A DNA stretch of 64,000 nt from NCBI RefSeq assembly GCF_945957265.1, contig NZ_CAMFKO010000006.1, forward strand, positions 62,001 through 126,000, read 5' to 3'. A model generated the notes under the pieces. The model saw nothing but the letters and a program-made list of their open reading frames with translations, searched no databases and was not told the origin of the DNA. Position 1 is the first letter of the stretch. The number at the start of each line of letters is the position of its first letter. A program made the position numbers and the translations under genes. This document shows positions 63,412 to 64,000 of this stretch, in pieces. Source of the stretch: an uncultured Dechloromonas sp. Lineage in GTDB: Bacteria; Pseudomonadota; Gammaproteobacteria; Burkholderiales; Rhodocyclaceae.

Positions 63412-64000
63412 ATGGGTGATATCACACAACAACCGGGGCGTTTGCGGCCCGCCCCGGAGAACTTCCTGTCGGAAGATCAGGTCAAGGCCGTCGCCGCCGG
63501 GCGCCGCGACTTCCTGCGCAAGAGCTTCCTGGCCGCCGGCGCGGCCATGGCGGCGCCGCTCGCCGCACGGGCCGGCGAAGGCGATCCGAACATCCTGAAT
63601 CTGCCGGCATGGAGCACCTCGCTCGGCCAGCCGGTGGCGACCCACCCGTACGGCATGCCGTCGAAATTCGAAAGCCAGCTGGTGCGCCGCGAATCGCCGG
63701 GCCTCGCCCGCGTCGGCGGCGCCTCGGTGTCCTTTGCGCCGTTGCAGGGGCTGTTCGGCATCATCACGCCGTCCGGCCTGCATTTCGAGCGCCATCACCA
63801 GGGCTGGCAGGATGTCGATCCGACCCGGCATCGCCTGATGATCAACGGCTCGGACGACTCGCTGCTCAGGAAGCCCAAGGTCTACACCATGGACGAACTG
63901 ATGCGCCTGCCCTCGGTGTCGCGCATCCACTTCATCGAGTGCGGCGCCAACACCGGCCTGGAATGGGGCAATGTCGCCGTGCCCACCGTGCAATACACGC
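63412..64000 (+). CDS. soxC: Sulfite dehydrogenase-like molybdopterin subunit SoxC (5' part, truncated by window edge)
   Basis: The first 196 codons are present. A Tat signal RRDFLRKSFLAAGAA (about residues 32-46) is followed by the SoxC N-terminal region (PYGMPSKFESQLVRR, LHFERHHQGW). The start of the molybdopterin domain includes HFIECGANTG, whose cysteine is the expected molybdenum ligand. SoxC with the diheme SoxD removes electrons from the sulfane sulfur bound to SoxYZ during thiosulfate oxidation. It starts 39 bases after the regulator with a ggagggg ribosome-binding site. Confidence 0.93.
   Translation, partial: MGDITQQPGRLRPAPENFLSEDQVKAVAAGRRDFLRKSFLAAGAAMAAPLAARAGEGDPNILNLPAWSTSLGQPVATHPYGMPSKFESQLVRRESPGLARVGGASVSFAPLQGLFGIITPSGLHFERHHQGWQDVDPTRHRLMINGSDDSLLRKPKVYTMDELMRLPSVSRIHFIECGANTGLEWGNVAVPTVQYT

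Overview
The window is a GC-rich, densely packed chromosomal segment. It looks like a betaproteobacterium of the order Rhodocyclales (Dechloromonas/Azonexus-like). This rests on gene content and order: dusB-fis, purH, a hemCDXY heme operon, argH next to an AlgZ/AlgR-type pair, a sulfate ABC importer, a large chemotaxis/cyclic-di-GMP complement, and flavocytochrome c and Sox sulfur-oxidation genes. Nothing resembling a prophage, insertion sequence, CRISPR array, rRNA or tRNA was seen. No gene-free gap exceeds about 300 bases.

Layout. Bases 1-6.4 kb: the 5' part of lptD (minus strand) diverges from a tightly coupled run, amgK, murU, a zeta-type P-loop protein, a small partner, pepP and ubiH. 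From 6.5 to 15.2 kb (plus strand): a MenA-type prenyltransferase, purine permease, apt, hpt, dusB-fis, purH, purD and hemF. From 15.3 to 19.8 kb (minus strand): a small cysteine protein and the hemC-hemD-hemX-hemY operon. From 19.8 to 26.5 kb: a thioredoxin-fold protein, a TPMT-like methyltransferase, an AraC/GyrI regulator, then a PepSY membrane protein and TonB-dependent siderophore receptor (minus strand), and a His-rich secreted protein. pepN follows. From 29.4 to 38.8 kb: a chemotaxis operon (MCP, CheY, STAS, CheA, MCP, CheW, CheR, CheB, REC-EAL). From 39 to 52 kb: an RNase H-like protein, a zinc-ribbon glutaredoxin, AlgR/AlgZ, argH, OsmC, a hybrid kinase, grxD, prmC, prfA, a diguanylate cyclase and hemA. 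From 52 to 56 kb: cysAWT-sbp. From 56 to 64 kb: a Pal-like lipoprotein, c-type cytochromes, a metallo-beta-lactamase-fold protein, an Aer-like chemoreceptor, an fccAB-like pair, an ArsR regulator and the start of soxC.

The most interesting signal is not a gene. Two 161-base intergenic elements (15546-15706 and 21954-22114) share an almost identical core, but their long outer stems differ in sequence. The stems differ at 14 of 34 pairs, yet every position still pairs in both copies, and all eight non-Watson-Crick pairs are G-U on the plus strand. This is the pattern expected of a conserved structured RNA. A diverged relative fills the hemC-hemD gap (18709-18858). A second, unrelated inverted-repeat family (12830-12913 and 15189-15280) lies on either side of purD-hemF.

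Other points of note: cheA carries an in-frame TAA between its phosphotransfer and kinase halves. A toxin-like pair is translationally coupled inside a housekeeping operon. A perfect FNR-type palindrome lies between the divergent fcc-like genes and the ArsR/sox side. All functional calls come from reading motifs and context; no database search was possible.
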